64,000 bases of DNA from Chrysoporthe austroafricana (GCA_001051155.2 JYIP02000008.1:2604001-2668000); one strand, 5' to 3'. Counted from the stretch's first letter, positions 33,971 to 46,910 are shown. Program-made: numbers and translations. Notes: a model not told the origin generated them from the sequence alone.

Positions 33971-36368
33971 GTGTAGCTAGAGGTCAGCATTCACAACATT
34001 ACGTGTGAATGTCAGTCCCGATTCAACTGAATAGGACATCCGCAATACAGCAAATTAGTGAGCCAATTCAGTTATATGATATGTAAGATGATGCAAATTG
34101 TAAAGGGCAGTCATATCTTTGATAACTACGGTATTGAACTCCATTGGGTGACCTTCAATTCCTGGTAACACCCGGGCAGATCAGACGCGCGACTGCGCAA
34201 ACATAGAGCCACAAAGTCCGGGGAAGATAACACGTTCTATTTGCGTATCGTTCGAGGCCTAGAACTCATAGATTGATAAACAGGGAAAAGATTACAGAAG
34301 CTCGGAAGAAAGTCGTTTGGTGTCGTCAGGTTTGTGGGAAACTCGTCTCATTCTCGTGGGCTACATACAAGTAACAGCAGTGAGCCCTGCTGTCCAGAAG
34401 CACCACCTTCACCACCAAAGGTTCAGCTCTAGCGCACATAATCACAGACTGCCTCGGTATACTTCCAACAAAGACTCCCAGCCAGCCACTTGCAATCTTA
34501 ACAATCATCTCCACGGGGGCGGGGCCCAGGATAGGACCTCAACATCCACCAAATATCGGATCGGATATAATAGCTAAAGACTACGAATAAAGGTCGGCGA
34601 CGGAGAAGCGAGGCATAGCAGGGCTACTCGGGATTTGATCGTCTCTATGACCAAAATAAGGTCGGTAAAGAAAGCTAGCTACGACAGCTGAGTACTGCAG
34701 AGCCGGCTGTCGCATGCGATAACAACCCCAATCCACTGCCGATATCCGCCCTCCTAAGGGAGTCGAAGCCCACGCCAGCTGGTTCGTTACTCTAGTTCTT
34801 TCCCCCGGTAGCCAAGCTAAGACGATGGGGGTGAGTGCCTTTCATCACAGATCTGGGAGGAGCACAGCGACTACATGGTAGGAACTAGTAGAGTGTATTG
34901 ATGCTATTAAGCCTGTCAGGCGGGCAGCATAACGTTGAGGCCTCAGCGAGACTTCTGAGAGTGGGAGAACTTAGGATTTAGAACCAGGACAGACGAAGCA
35001 TCGACGGTCACAAAGAAAAAATGGGGAGGAATGTAAGCTGGTCTAAAGCCTGGAGTAGATGAAACGTTGAGCGACTTGGGCTAGTGATTAGACAGCATGG
35101 CCGCTGAGCTTCGAAGAAGACGAAGAGAAGAGGGGAACAGGGCAGAGTAGGGCCGGGGAGCTGACCAGTTTATGGAGTATGCTGATTCGAGCAGCCTGTT
35201 AGCTGATCTGGCAAGCTGTCCAGCGGACGAGGAATGTACAAGTGCTGGCTTCCGAGGGAGGGACGATGAAGGCAAGGCCGAAGGTTGAGAGGGTCACGAT
35301 CGAGACTTGGGAAAGAATGAGGATATTATGGAAGTCACGAGGAAATAATCAATTATGAGGCGGTAATTAGTCAGTATCACTGGCTTCTCTGTTGCTCTCT
35401 CGCCCAGGCTACGCAGGTTCAAGCTATATATATTCATAACGGGATGAACATGCGCTGGGGTCTGATCTCAGCAGCTTGACGATGACCCTGTTGGAAATAT
35501 CGCAGGTCCGAGAGACAGGAGAGCCATATGGGCCTCATATTAAGGTTGTGATCGGATCTTGGGCATGGAACGATCAGAAGGCTACTGCTCGTAAGATGCA
35601 GCGACAGAGTTGAGAGAGTAGGCGAGCCCAGTTGCCGGAGCCGGAGCCGGATTCAGGATCCGGGATCCCGGAAGATATCCACTCTCTGTCCGGCCACGTC
35701 CTCGTCCCTGCCAAGGTTTCCTTAGCCTCCCACCCTGACGAGTCAGATGAAGCTCGCGCTGTTGGGGGACAGACACTGCATAGGGCGGCTTGTGACTGCG
35801 AACGTGAGGCTAGTGAGCTTCAAGGTGGTGTTTTGGCTGAGACAGCGCGCCGGCTAGCGGGCCCACGGGGTCGTCCAACGTCGGCTCGGCTACTCGGTGT
35901 CTCACGCCCACGTTACATAGGAGGACATACTTGCTTACAGTAGTAGCACAGCCGCCAGCCACCAGCTATCCGCGCTGGACCCTGGGGAGGACCCCTTGCA
36001 CTAGTTACTGTGCTCTCTCTCTCCTGGCACATGCAGAGCTTACGTTCCTCTCGACGTGAATGGCCGATACGCTCGACGAGGTAGGGTTACCACGCAAGGT
36101 TATCTTCCCGATCTGAAGACTATCAAGAAGCTATCTTGGTCAGTCACCTGCACTGCACCTGCACACACCCCTGACTTCACTATGTCTTACTGGTCTCACC
36201 CAACCCTCCTTCCGCTTCCCGTATCCGAGCGGTGATCCGTTGTGTGTTATTATGTCTTTGGTGTGTTCCTAATTCGTCACTTCTCTCTTTCTCTGCTTTG
36301 TATCGGCTTCCTAGCCTCTCCTTTGGTCTGCTTTTGGGAAATTTTCCCCAGCTTCGGCATTCACCAGA
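33971..36368. other. 2.4-kb intergenic region
   Basis: No convincing gene. GCCGGA hexamer repeats at about 35633-35650, and a pyrimidine-rich 5' leader just before 36369. The 103-codon + frame at 35632 has no motif. Confidence 0.45.
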
Positions 36369-38259
36369 ATGGATGAGAAAGCCCCCCTTCTCCGGCCGCT
36401 AACACGGAGGAATTCCGGCACGCTCCGCTGGGAGATCCTCTTGTCTCTCTTCGTGGCCGCGGGTCTGATTTTCTTGGGCCTCACGGTCCACCGGTCCGCA
36501 CGCCCGGGACAGGAAGTCTACGACGTGAACCCTCTCACACAGGCTGGTGAGTTCTCATGGGCGAACATACCACCAAGCCGAACGCTCGAATGGACTTCGT
36601 GTTTCGATGGCGAATATGACTGCGCTCGCCTGGACCTACCCAGAGACTGGCTCGAACCGAGCGATAAGGACCGCGTGATCATCGCCATCACTCGACTCCG
36701 GGCCACGGACTCGAGCGACTACAGAGGCCCTGTCTTCTTCAACCCCGGCGGCCCTGGCGGCTCGGGGATCTGGGCCCTGAGAGACCACGGCAGACAGCTC
36801 CAAGGCATCGCTGGAAAAAATCACGACATCATCTCTTTCGACCCTCGAGGGGTCGGCGCCTCTATCCCTAGGATTGAGTGTTGGGATACCGCAGAGAAGC
36901 GTCACAACTGGGCGATGCAGGAGACGCCGGTGATAGACGCGCATGCTGGGGTCCTCTACGATGTATGGGCACGTGCAGCGGCCTTCTCGATGGCCTGCGA
37001 GCAATCTCAGGAGAGCAAGAGTTTGCTGGAACATATCGGCACAGCATCTCATGCCCGCGACATGCTGGAGATCCTCAATCAGCTGGGCGAGGAGAAGCTG
37101 CAATACTGGGGTTTCAGCTACGGAACCATCCTCGGAGGAACTTTCGCGGCAATGTACCCCGAAAAGGTTGGACGGCTCATCAGCGACGGCAACGTTGATT
37201 ACGAGGAGTGGTATAACAGCGCGCATGTCAACGCTGTCCGTGATGCAGACGCTGTCATGGAAGCCTTCTACGATCTGTGCCACAAGGCCGGTCCCGAGAA
37301 GTGCGCGTTCTACGGTCCCACACCCAGCGACATCAAGGAGCGTCATGCGGCGATCCTCGAGCGGCTTCGAGTCGAACCCATCATCTACATGCCTCCAGAG
37401 AGCTTCGGCTCCACGCTCCCAGAATTGGTGACCTACTCCAAGATCCGAAAGCTGGCTGCCACCTCCCTCTACCGCCCAAACTACTACTTCAAGCATCTTG
37501 CGGAGATCCTCGCTGGCCTCGAACGTGGAGACGGTGCGCCGTACTTTACCTTTGTCACTCGCGACGGCCTACCTTTCTCGGATTTCTGCTCAGCCGAGCA
37601 GATCCCGCCTACGATTCCCCTTACAAGCGAGGATGAAGGCAATGACGATGCGTTTCCGACGATCCTCTGTGCTGACGGCGAGCCCCTCGGACAGGATCCA
37701 CGTGAGTTTGAGGATCGCGTCCGTGAGATGGAAGACATTAGCAAAGCCTCCGGCGCGATCGTCATCAAGGACCGCATCGCCTGCGCCGGAAGGACTGTTC
37801 GGCCCAAGTGGAGGTTCAATGGGCCCTTCAAGGCGAAGACCGGCTTTCCTATCTTGTATATCGCCAACATGGCCGATAACATAACGCCGTTGGTCAGTGC
37901 CCGAAATAACTCCGCTGGGTTTGAGGGCTCAGTGGTTCTGATCCAGAATTCGTATGGTGTAAGTCTGCGTACCCAGATGATGATCCCGAAAGTTCGCTCA
38001 AGCCATGCTGACAAGGTTGGCACAGCACACCAGTCTGGCGGCTCCATCTTTGTGCACTGCCAGGGCCGTACACCAGTACTTCCAGGACGGCATCCTGCCG
38101 GACGACGGTATTACTTGCAACCCGGAAGTGCTTCCGTTCGACCTTCCAGGTCATGAGGTAGCAATTTCTGGGAATTATGATTACGAACTAGCTGCTGCAT
38201 CGCGAGAACTATCGCTCAAGGCAAATTGGGGTCTCCATGAGGGACAGAGGGCGTCATAG
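36369..38259 (+). CDS. membrane-anchored TAP-type alpha/beta hydrolase (tripeptidyl aminopeptidase family)
   Basis: Two exons, 36369-37958 and 38026-38259, giving 607 aa. Residues 23-41 form a signal-anchor (ILLSLFVAAGLIFLGLTV). The hydrolase core has the oxyanion loop NPGGPGGSG (125-133), FDPRGVG, the nucleophile elbow GFSYGT with Ser250, and after about residue 500 ILYIANMADNITP (acid) and GHTSL (catalytic His, created by the splice join NSYG-HTSL). The C-terminal part with FQDGILPDDGITC matches the TAP_C domain. Bacterial and fungal members release N-terminal tripeptides or hydrolyse small esters and amides. Expected in the secretory route or at the cell surface. The 67-nt intron has a TGCTGAC branch site. 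Confidence 0.9.
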
Positions 38260-40704
38260 AGGGACAGGAACGGCGCTGGTTAGGGCACCATGATGATATC
38301 CTGTATACCTACGTATGTGTTATGTCTAGCGGTTCTATTTGGTTCGGTTTTAACGGCCACGGACTCGGGGATTTCATCGCGTATAAAGGAAAGGGGTCAT
38401 TGTTATTTGCTGTACATATCGAGCGCCGGGCTGTTGATAATAAAACGTGAAGATTACTTGGAGGCTCCCGACCGGACTTCATCCCTCCCATTTTCTCGGA
38501 CCATAGCTTCGGGTGTGACTCAAAATCATCAAATAAGCTAGTCTTATCTAGGTCTTTACTTCGGCTCCTTGAATATGGCTGTTGCGCTAGATGACATATT
38601 GTGATTAGGATAAAGGACGCTTGTCGATGAGTAGTCTCTTGATATACTTACTAATAGCTTCGGCCGAGAGCACTTATCATCGCGCTGGCCATTTGACTCG
38701 TCACTCTAGTCAGGGCACCATCTATGAGTAACCCTAGCCGACATCGTTAGCAGGTCGCTCGTTTATGCATTTCCTGTGAGACACCGTGTTGCACGCAAGG
38801 TGGGCCGGAGAGACACTCAACTACTGCACGATTCGCTGTGCATGCAGCCGCTCGAAGAGGATCCATTCTGCATGTCTCGCGGGCCTATTCAAGTGGGATT
38901 CTCGGTCTTGTTCCAGATGTCCAACTGGCTACTATGTCCTCTTAGCTTGGTCACTTGCAACTAGACCACTCCGTCGTCAAGCGATCCCTCTACGTGGGCG
39001 CGCTGAACGCCCGTCAATGTAGTCGTTGTCGCCATTGTGCGCTACACAGCATGCTGTCAAATTGCTTGTCATGGTCCTTCTGATGCACTCTTCGTTGTAT
39101 GTAGCAGTAACTATTCGAGGGCCGATTGTAGCTAGTATGGATCTGAGTGTGTTCATATCTGCTACGCCGTCCCGTCCACAAGTCCCGAGGTCTGCAGAAA
39201 GAGGGGTGGATGGAACTCCATGTTCAGCTACCATCACATCACAGTGCTTGCAAATCCTCGAGGGAGCAAATGGAGAGCCTTTAATGCTACATTCTTAGTT
39301 AATCACTAATCCGCTGTGCTTCGAGGGTCTTGAGACCTCGAAGCTTCTACCGGCCGCAGTTCGGCCGCCGGTGCAAAGATGCATTGGAAAGAAATCTTCC
39401 TTTCCGGCGAACACGGGATGAATTGATGTGGAGTACATTTCATGTAATATGGACGTTTCGAAACTCATCTCAGCAGTGCAGTCTTCCTCTCCACGCCTAA
39501 AGTCACGAAATTGGGCACTCGAGTCCCAGTTCTACCAGCCAGTACGTCTCACGGTAATTATGTTAATAGACGTAGCGTAACCGTTGTCGTCTACCTCAAG
39601 ACAAATAGAACTTCTTTTGGGAGAATACTGTCAGGAAGTGAGTAATACTTGTCGGGCTATATGACCCAAAGGGGACTCGGTGTTGTAGCTCGTCCGACGC
39701 AGAATTGTTCGATCCACGGTCTACGCTGTTCCAATTGTCTGTGTTCGGCACCACCCTGGCTGATATCCTTGTTGTTTATCGGTACTTTGCAGGATCTCAG
39801 TCGCCCGAGAGATGGTATCATGCTCGGCGGATGACTTCCGGGGATTAATATACTCTTCTGAAAGGTGATTTTGGTCATACCCCTGCTATTAGTGAAAGAC
39901 CTTTTTGGATTGGCGAGTAAAGAGGTGGCTTGGTGATGAGAGCAGACAGCGAACACCAAAATGGACTGCATAATTCAGCCGCCTGTAGCATGATCACACT
40001 GGCTCGATCTGCATGCCACACTTATAAAGGGTTCATAAAGCCACACGGAACAATGACGTTTTCGGCCCGAGAACTCAGAGCCATTACAAAGCTGAGAGTA
40101 GGAATTTAAGACTGCGGTATCAGATGTCAAAGCCTATTTATATGGCGATTGCACCCCTGGAGCATGATGTGATAGCGTTCCTACATCTAGCTACGCCTGA
40201 CACGTTACACCAATGCCTGCGATGGCGACATCTTCCCCCACGATGAGCAAGTGTACACAGCCAAGCCTGTATCAGCTCCCAAGCCGTTATCAGCGGAGTC
40301 TGTGCGAATTCGGTAATTGTTCGGCCAGAATTTCAACCTTAATCGGTAGATGGGCAGGCTCTTATCCGCTTGAAGACAGACTGGACCAGGGCTATGTACC
40401 TTGGTTTATATCGAGAGTATACTAAGCTAGGCCAGCAGCTGGGCTACTTGTCATCTCATCCTGATCTCTCGTCATTGGGTTTGTGGAGTCGTTACGAAAC
40501 ACATTTCCATTGAGCCCTAAATAAAGGACCGAGCCTGAGAAGGCACCATACCTCTGATTTTAAGCAAACAACCTGCCACTCATTCAGCCGCTACCTCAAT
40601 CCAGGACTTGAAGTTGCACTCCCGAGCCACTGCTCATCGGCAAAGCTCCGCCAGTGTAGACTCGAAGCTCTCAATTTGCTTGCTGTTGGACCATATAAAT
40701 CAAC
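38260..40704. other. 2.4-kb intergenic region
   Basis: No gene recognised. Holds a pair of adjacent inverted repeats at 39316-39376 and otherwise unremarkable sequence. Confidence 0.45.
39316..39376. repeat. two adjacent GC-rich inverted repeats
   Basis: First hairpin: GCTTCGAGG...CCTCGAAGC, 12 paired bases with one bulged G and a 2-nt loop. Second: ACCGGCCG...CGGCCGCCGGT around a CAGTT loop. Placed in a large gene-free gap; could be a transposon-derived fragment or a cruciform-prone site. Confidence 0.5.
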
Positions 40705-43305
40705 ATGTCATTCTGGCGGCGGCCGTTCAGCCAGCGGGAGCAGGCATCGGACATCGCTGCGGACGATCAATCCGAGGTCACAGATGGCACCTTGCACTAT
40801 GTGGCCGAGAAATCAGGCAACGATTCCGGCACGACGTATCAGGAGGCCACAGGAGCTCCTGTTGAAGTCGACTCGCCGTTGGGGTACGATGTGGGAGCGA
40901 TAACTATCATTTTCCTGAACGTGAGCATGATGATAGGAACTGGAGTATACTCGACTCGTACGTGGCTCTCTTCCTACGTTTCCGCATCGTCTGATCCTGC
41001 TGACCCCAACATCATCAACCAGCATCGACGATTCTGAAAGACACGGGCAGTGTTGGTCTTAGTATGATATACTGGTTCATAGGCTTGATCCTCTCAGTAG
41101 CATCATTCGCCGTGTACTTGGAATTCGCATCCTACTTCTCCAACCGTAGTGGATCGGAAGTCGTGTACCTGGAGCAAGCATTTCCTCGGCCGAGATGGCT
41201 GTTCCCCACAGCATTCGCCTTCCAGACCGTAATACTTTCGTTTAGCAGCGGTAACTCCATCGGTAAGTATCTGCCATACCACGAAAAGGCTTTGAACATA
41301 TCTGACACCGGTCATAGTACTCGCGGAATATCTATTTGCCACAGCTGGTCGTGATTATACCGGCTGGCAGTTGAAAGGGGTTGCGGTGGCAGGATATACA
41401 GTCGCCTTCTTTCGTGAGTTCGACAATGCTTCGTCTGCCACGATCCCCGTTCAGACGTCGCTGACCTGTGGTAGTCGTTGCTCTTCATACCAAGTTTTCG
41501 TATTATTTCTCAAACGGTGTCGGAATAGTCAAGGTGTTGAGTATGTAGTCCTTCCTTTCTCATGCGATGTCCCGCCTCTACTCTTGAAGATGCGTCTTGA
41601 ATAAAGGGCTTTGACCTCTACAGTAGAATTCTAACACTGAGCAGCACTTGTATTCATCAGCATCACAGGGCTTGTAGTCCTGGGTGGCCATACAAAAGTT
41701 CAAGATCCGCACGCAAACTTCCAAAACTCCTTTCACCAGGACGCGGCAACCACATACGGATTAACCAATGCGCTGTACAAGATCGCATTTTCATACGCCG
41801 GTTACACCAACGCATTCAATGTCGTTAACGAAGTCAAGGTAAGCCGTATCCGAACCTGCACTAAGTACTGGATAGTTGGTTGTCTCGACCCTGGTCTGAC
41901 GTGTAGACTAGGATCCCATCAAACAAATTCGAAGAAATGGTTTCATCTCTCTGGCGATCGTGGGGACACTATATATCCTAGCTAACATCGCGTACTTTGC
42001 GGCAGGTAAGCACTTGACCTACAGCAAAAGCCCAAGCACTAACACGTGACTGACCAACCTCACATAAGTGCCCCGAGAAGACCTTGCTGCAGCAGAGCAG
42101 ATAGCAGCAAGCCTCTTCTTCACGAACGTCTTTGGCTCGAGCGGCGCGGTGAGGGGCCTCAACTTCTTGATTGCGCTTAGCTCATTTGGCAACCTCATCG
42201 CTGTGCTGCTTGGTCAGTCGCGTGTGATCAGGGAGTGTGGACGGTACGTGCAGTTTCCCGTTTGTGCCGGAGAAGCCACGGATTCAGTGCTAATGAACTT
42301 GTGAACAGGCAGGGCGTTCTGCCATGGCCCCGATTCTGGGCTTCTACTAAGCCCTTCGGGACGCCCCTCGGGCCGTATTTCGTCAAGTGGTTGCTCACGC
42401 TTATCATGATTCTTGCTCCACCAGCGGGGGATGCTTTCAACTTCAGTATGTGGAGCAATTACTAGGAGAGGCGATCATGCTTTTGTCCTCTTAAATGTTT
42501 TCTCTATTACCCACTAACATCTTCCAGTCAGCGATCTCCAAGTCTATCCCGCTTCATTCTTCAGCCTCCTGCTATCCATTGGCCTTTACCTTGTCCGATG
42601 GCGCCGCAGTCGACTGAACCTCCCCCGGCCGACCTTCCGGGCCTGGGACGCTTCGATCATTCTCACGATCCTCGTCGCGATCTACCAGTTGGTCATGCCC
42701 TGGTACCCTCCCGCCGGTGGCCCTTATGCCGGCGACGTGTCATTCTGGTACGCTACGTACGTCGTCACTGGAATTGCGCTGTAAGTTCACCTTGCGCCTC
42801 CCTATAAAACTGCATGTGCCCGTAGCTGACGGACTACTGCCAAAGTATTATTGCCTGTGGCGTCTACTACTGGGGTGTAAGTAGCCTTTCGTATGGCCAA
42901 GACTCTGCATCTACTGTCTTGAAATATTTGTCTCAGGAGATGTCTCTGGTGACGAGACGAGAAACCCTCAAAAGGGTCCTTAGTCCCCAAATTGCTTCGT
43001 GATACCCCTTCAAACCTCGAGACTCAACCCGATAAATACATACTGACGAAGAACTGCAACAGTGGATCTGGGCAGTACCGAGACTACGTGGCTATAGGAT
43101 CCGACAGGAAGTCCTGGAGTTGGAGGGCGGCGCGACAAGCCACATACTTGCGAAGGTGCCGGTGGCCGAGCTTGCTCAGTGGGATGAGACACATGACGCT
43201 GTCGGCAAACAAATATCTGCTTCGGGCTCCACCGGGAGCATCAAGAATCAGAGCACAGATGCGGTCCGTGAACTGGGCAACCTGGAGGAGAAGTCGTCCG
43301 CCTAG
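40705..43305 (+). CDS. methionine-permease-like amino acid transporter (LAT/MUP type)
   Basis: Eleven exons: 40705-40957, 41023-41262, 41318-41413, 41475-41540, 41645-41838, 41912-42005, 42069-42243, 42309-42445, 42528-42780, 42846-42876, 43063-43305, giving 593 aa; all phases agree. Helix 1 carries IFLNVSMMIGTGVYSTP, the amino acid permease substrate motif; later segments FSYAGYTNAFNVVNEVKDPIKQIRRNG and LSSFGNLIAVLLGQSRVIRECGRQGVLP match high-affinity methionine permease (MUP)-like transporters. The cytosolic tail WIWAVPRLRGYRIRQEVLELEGGATSH, then VPVAELAQWD, fits that group and shows the true end lies beyond a 186-nt last intron; reading through that intron would stop early. Plasma membrane proton symport of amino acids is expected. 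Confidence 0.88.
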
Positions 43306-44580
43306 AATGTGCAGATCTGGACTGCCTATGTTGGCCTGCTCATCGGACCCAGGCCCAGGAATTGCCCAGCGCCTGGTAATTGGGAATTTCTCGTCCCAAA
43401 ACACTGGACCGAAGATGGGATACAAGACGAATGCTTTCCTTGAGAGCGATGTAAATGCAGGGAAGGCAAGTATAAATTCAAGCCAAATTTTTTGGAAGGC
43501 ATCTCCTGTATATTCAGCATCGAAGCTACTCGGCATGTTAGGTAACGAGAAGTACTTCAACTATGTTGAGCTCGTTGGAAATGATAATGACAACGCACAT
43601 CAACGATTATAAGTCTCTGACCATGTTTTTTTTTAATTGGATATCAATTGTGATGAGGTATGAAAGACGCTATGCTACGCCCTATGTGGACGATTACTGG
43701 CATGCTACTATGCGAACTTTGGCATAGGATGATGCCTCACGGCTCACCTGTCGCTTCCGTATGGCACGTGGAGATTACATCTATGGACTTGATATGCGCC
43801 GATGATATGACAGCAACCCGTTCTACAGCGTCCTCCATTGAGACTATGGCGCCCCTTCCAATCTTCGTTGTCATCTTGTGGCTGCTATAGTGCCGACTGA
43901 ACGATGACATTTACGAGAAGGTCGGCATCACCGCACTGGCAATAGGAAGTCTCCCAGAGCCCTTTAGTGTCTCATGGCATGAGGGAACTAGTGCGAAGCT
44001 GGAAAGTGAGCCAAGAGGCAATATGGACTTGTCATCGCGTCTCATCCCCAAGTTGAGTCGAATGTATTGATGAGCACCTTGGATACGAAGTTCACAAATG
44101 TCGGTGGACGAGGCTGCCACTACGCGCACTCTCTCCCTGACAGACCTCCGATGATCATGCTACTGCAGCATCTCCTTTACAACTCCAGTCCGAGGCGATG
44201 GTGCTCAGAAATACTCACCACGCCCTTGCCGCGGGCATGGCGAGCGTCTACTGCCACGCAGGCTAGAGCGACTGGTCCCAGGAGTCCGGGCCGGCCAGAA
44301 CACAAGGTGTCTCCACAGCCCTCATCGGGGAACCTGAGCCACTGGACGGGCTCAGGCCTGCAGGCTGTGGCGTAAGCAGACCGTCACGGGCCGCGAATCC
44401 AGCCCAATCTCCCGACGCGTATACATACGTCCCCCGGTTCATCACCCCTGCCCGCGCCGCAGACGGCAGTCCCGCGGCTCCTCGGGCAGATGCAACGAAC
44501 TCGCGGGGCAGGCCGGGCAGCCGAGCTTCCACGACATGGCGGAGTATTCCCTAGCTATAGGGCCGAGCGGTGGCTAGGCG
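43306..44580. other. gene-poor region with scattered coding-like fragments
   Basis: Interrupted protein-like stretches can be read on + (for example around 43653-43724, 43895-44070 and 44170-44250) but stops and frame changes prevent a gene model and no family was recognised. Probably remains of one or more dead genes. Confidence 0.3.
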
Positions 44581-44847
44581 GACGGGAGCGTCACGCCCGA
44601 GGCCATGGAGTCGCAGAGGCTCGCGAACAACAGTCTGCAGGACGTTGTCACGCAGATGAAGACCCGGCGAGGCAGGCGCAGCGAATACGGAGTCAGTATG
44701 ACGGATCTGATGCAGATGGGCGCCGCCACTGCCACGGTTTGTAAGCTCGCTCGGCCCCCGCGTGCGCTTCACGGCTGGCAGGTAGGAGGCACAGCTATGG
44801 TCCTGCGCCGGGCGGGGGCTCCTGCCGAGATCCTCTTGAGGATGTAG
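44581..44847 (+). pseudogene. unidentified coding-like fragment
   Basis: The + frame starting after the TAG at 44575-44577 reads ADGSVTPEAMESQRLANNS and continues with an even, protein-like composition to a stop at 44847 (ATG at 44605). It ends 102 nt from the stop of the NCS1 permease, tail to tail. No motif was recognised. It might be the last exon of a gene whose 5' part is lost. Confidence 0.3.
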
Positions 44848-44948
44848 ATGAGCGCTTAGGGATCAGTGGTCAGACTTGTGGAGGCGAGACTTCTGCGGGT
44901 TGATGCCCCGGAAGGATATGAACTGATGATATGTACATCCCCGGAGGG

Positions 44949-46770
44949 TCAGTATTTGTAGTCCACGGGCGGGGCCACGTTCTCGACCGCCTCCTCCCCA
45001 TAGACCACACCGTCGCGCTCCACGATGACCGTGCCGTCCGGCGCCACAAACTCGTCACCAACAGCATACTCCCAGTTGTAGCCCATATCCCTGATGAGCT
45101 TCTGGTTGTGCGTCGGCCACACCTTGCAGAGGACGATGTACACGACGAACGTGACGGAGAAGGAGAGGATCCAGCCAATGTCACTCAGGTGCGTGGCCGA
45201 CGCAGAGACGTTGGCACCGAGGGTCCCGCAGAACCCGGGGAAGGGCAGCGCCACGCCGCATATGTAGGCGATGTAGGCCTGGATGTTCCAGCCCTTGTTG
45301 TAGTAATAGTGCTTGTTCGAGCTGGTCGGGTCGTACAGCCACGAGATGAAGACGTTGCCCTTCGTCAAGATCCAGTAGTCGGCGATCATGACGGCGACGA
45401 CGCTGGCCATGAAGAGGCCGTAACCCGAGAGGAAGGTCTCGAAGACGCTGGCGGAGGCCAGGATCTTCCAGGGGCAGATGGCGAAGGCGAGGAACTCGAC
45501 GATGAACTGGCCGCGCGGGATGGTGAAGTACTTGGGGAACAGCAGCGTCAGGTCGGAGCCGAAGGGGATCATGTTGGCGGCGATGTTGGTGCCGAGGATC
45601 GAGAACATCCAGCAGAAGGCGCAGAGGAACACGAGCGTCCTCGAGCCACCCGTCCAGTAGTGGTCAAGGATGGCGTCCAGCATATCCCATGGGTTCCAGA
45701 GGTCTGTGCCCCATGTGTTGTTGAGGGCAGCCGTTGCCAGAATGCCGAGCGACGCGGAGAGGGTGACGGCGATGGGGTTCGTGACGAGCTGCGACCACAT
45801 CGCGCCGGTACTGGTCTTACTCCAGCGGGCGATGTCGGGCTGGTTCGTGATGAGTGTCGCCTGTGGGCAGATCAGTTAGCACACGCAGACCTCAAAGAGC
45901 CAACTGCATGGCGGGACAGCCACTTACGGTATTCCCCATCCCGGCGTTGATGGCATTCAAGATGTACCATGCCTTGTTCCCCGAGATGCTGCTGGTGTAG
46001 ACGGTACCGACGCCTCCCTTGGTGTCGACCAGGCAGAAAATGAACAGCCCGAGGATCGAAGGGATCATGAGGGCGGTCTTGAGCCAGAAGAACCACCGAA
46101 GCTGGTAGGGCCTCAGTGCGCAGAAGGGGAAGTGCACACACCAGAACAGGAAGAACGAGAGCATCCCTGCGGTGGTGATACCCATGGAGGCCGGGATCTT
46201 GTTAGGGATGTCCTCATAGAGGTGACCGAAGACGCAGCGCAGCATGACGGCGACGAAGCTTGATCCCGAGTACAGCTGGACGCCGTACCAGATGATGGCC
46301 AGGCACGCGCGCGCGGCGACCACGTAGAAGGAACCCCACATGCCAAAGACACTCCGGGCGACGACGGGGTAGCCGATGTGGTAGGCCGAGGCACAGCGGC
46401 TGTTGAAGAACATGGCGACGGAGGAGATGAACTGGGAGACGAAGATGACGATGATGGACTCCCACCAGTTCAGGCCCAGGCCGACCATGGTGGAGCCCAG
46501 CGTCCAGTTGCCGAAGGAGAGCGCCCAGTAGAAGGAGACATAGTTCTGCCACCTCCAGGTGCGCTTGGCGGGGGGCGTCGGGTCGAGGTCCTCGTTGGAC
46601 CATCGCGAGTCCGAGTCCGCGTGGACCTGGCGCCCATGGACGTCGAGCGTCGACGAGGGGGCCTCAATCCAGGCCCGGAAGGCGGCGCCGCTGGTGAAAG
46701 CGTGCTGGGCCGACGCGGCCTTGGTGCGCACGAAGGTGCGCGCCCTGCTGGGAGCCTCTGAGATCCTCAT
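44949..46770 (-). CDS. NCS1 family nucleobase/allantoin/thiamine-type permease
   Basis: Two exons, 46770-45928 and 45860-44949, giving 584 aa. NCS1 signatures in order: RWSNEDLDPTPPAKRTWRW before helix 1, then FGNWTLGSTMVGLGLNWWESI, HIGYPVVARSVFGMWGS, WYGVQLYSGSSFV, NTATLITNQPDIARW (the splice join), GTNIAANMIPFGSDLTLLFP, and DYWILTKGN. About twelve membrane helices. Fungal members import uracil, uridine, allantoin, thiamine or nicotinamide riboside with protons; the exact substrate is not decidable here. GATAAG at about 47110 upstream would suit nitrogen regulation. The start at 46770 is uncertain: the frame stays open upstream to 47007, and a different-frame ORF overlaps it. Confidence 0.9.
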
Positions 46771-46910
46771 GGTGCCGCGGCAGGTGTCTGAGAAGGGGGA
46801 GGAGGGGGGGCCACGGTCGAGGATGTTCGGTCGCGCGCCCAGTCGTCCCAGGTCCGCCGCTTGAGAACTCGGGAGCCGGACGGGTTGGAAGAGTTTTCGA
46901 CGACGCCCAT
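46767..46910 (-). promoter_or_regulatory. 47-codon upstream ORF overlapping the NCS1 start (ATGA)
   Basis: An ATG at 46910 opens a 47-codon frame (MGVVENSSNPSGSRVLKRR...) whose TGA overlaps the permease ATG as ATGA. The codon use and content (RTWDDWARDR) look more protein-like than the permease frame at the same place. It is either a translational-control uORF or a true N-terminus split off by an indel in the C-run (CCCCCCC) at 46804-46812. Confidence 0.4.

Noticed and set aside
36636..37496. 286-codon ORF on the - strand
   Set aside because: Antisense shadow of the alpha/beta hydrolase.
42877..43002. Early stop of the amino acid permease by reading GAGATGTCTC... as a last exon
   Set aside because: The following exon 43063-43305 continues the family's cytosolic tail (WIWAVPRLRGYRIRQ) in phase, so the early stop is intronic.
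44931..45950. 339-codon ORF on the + strand
   Set aside because: Antisense shadow of the NCS1 permease; Asp/Gly/Arg/Val-rich without motif.
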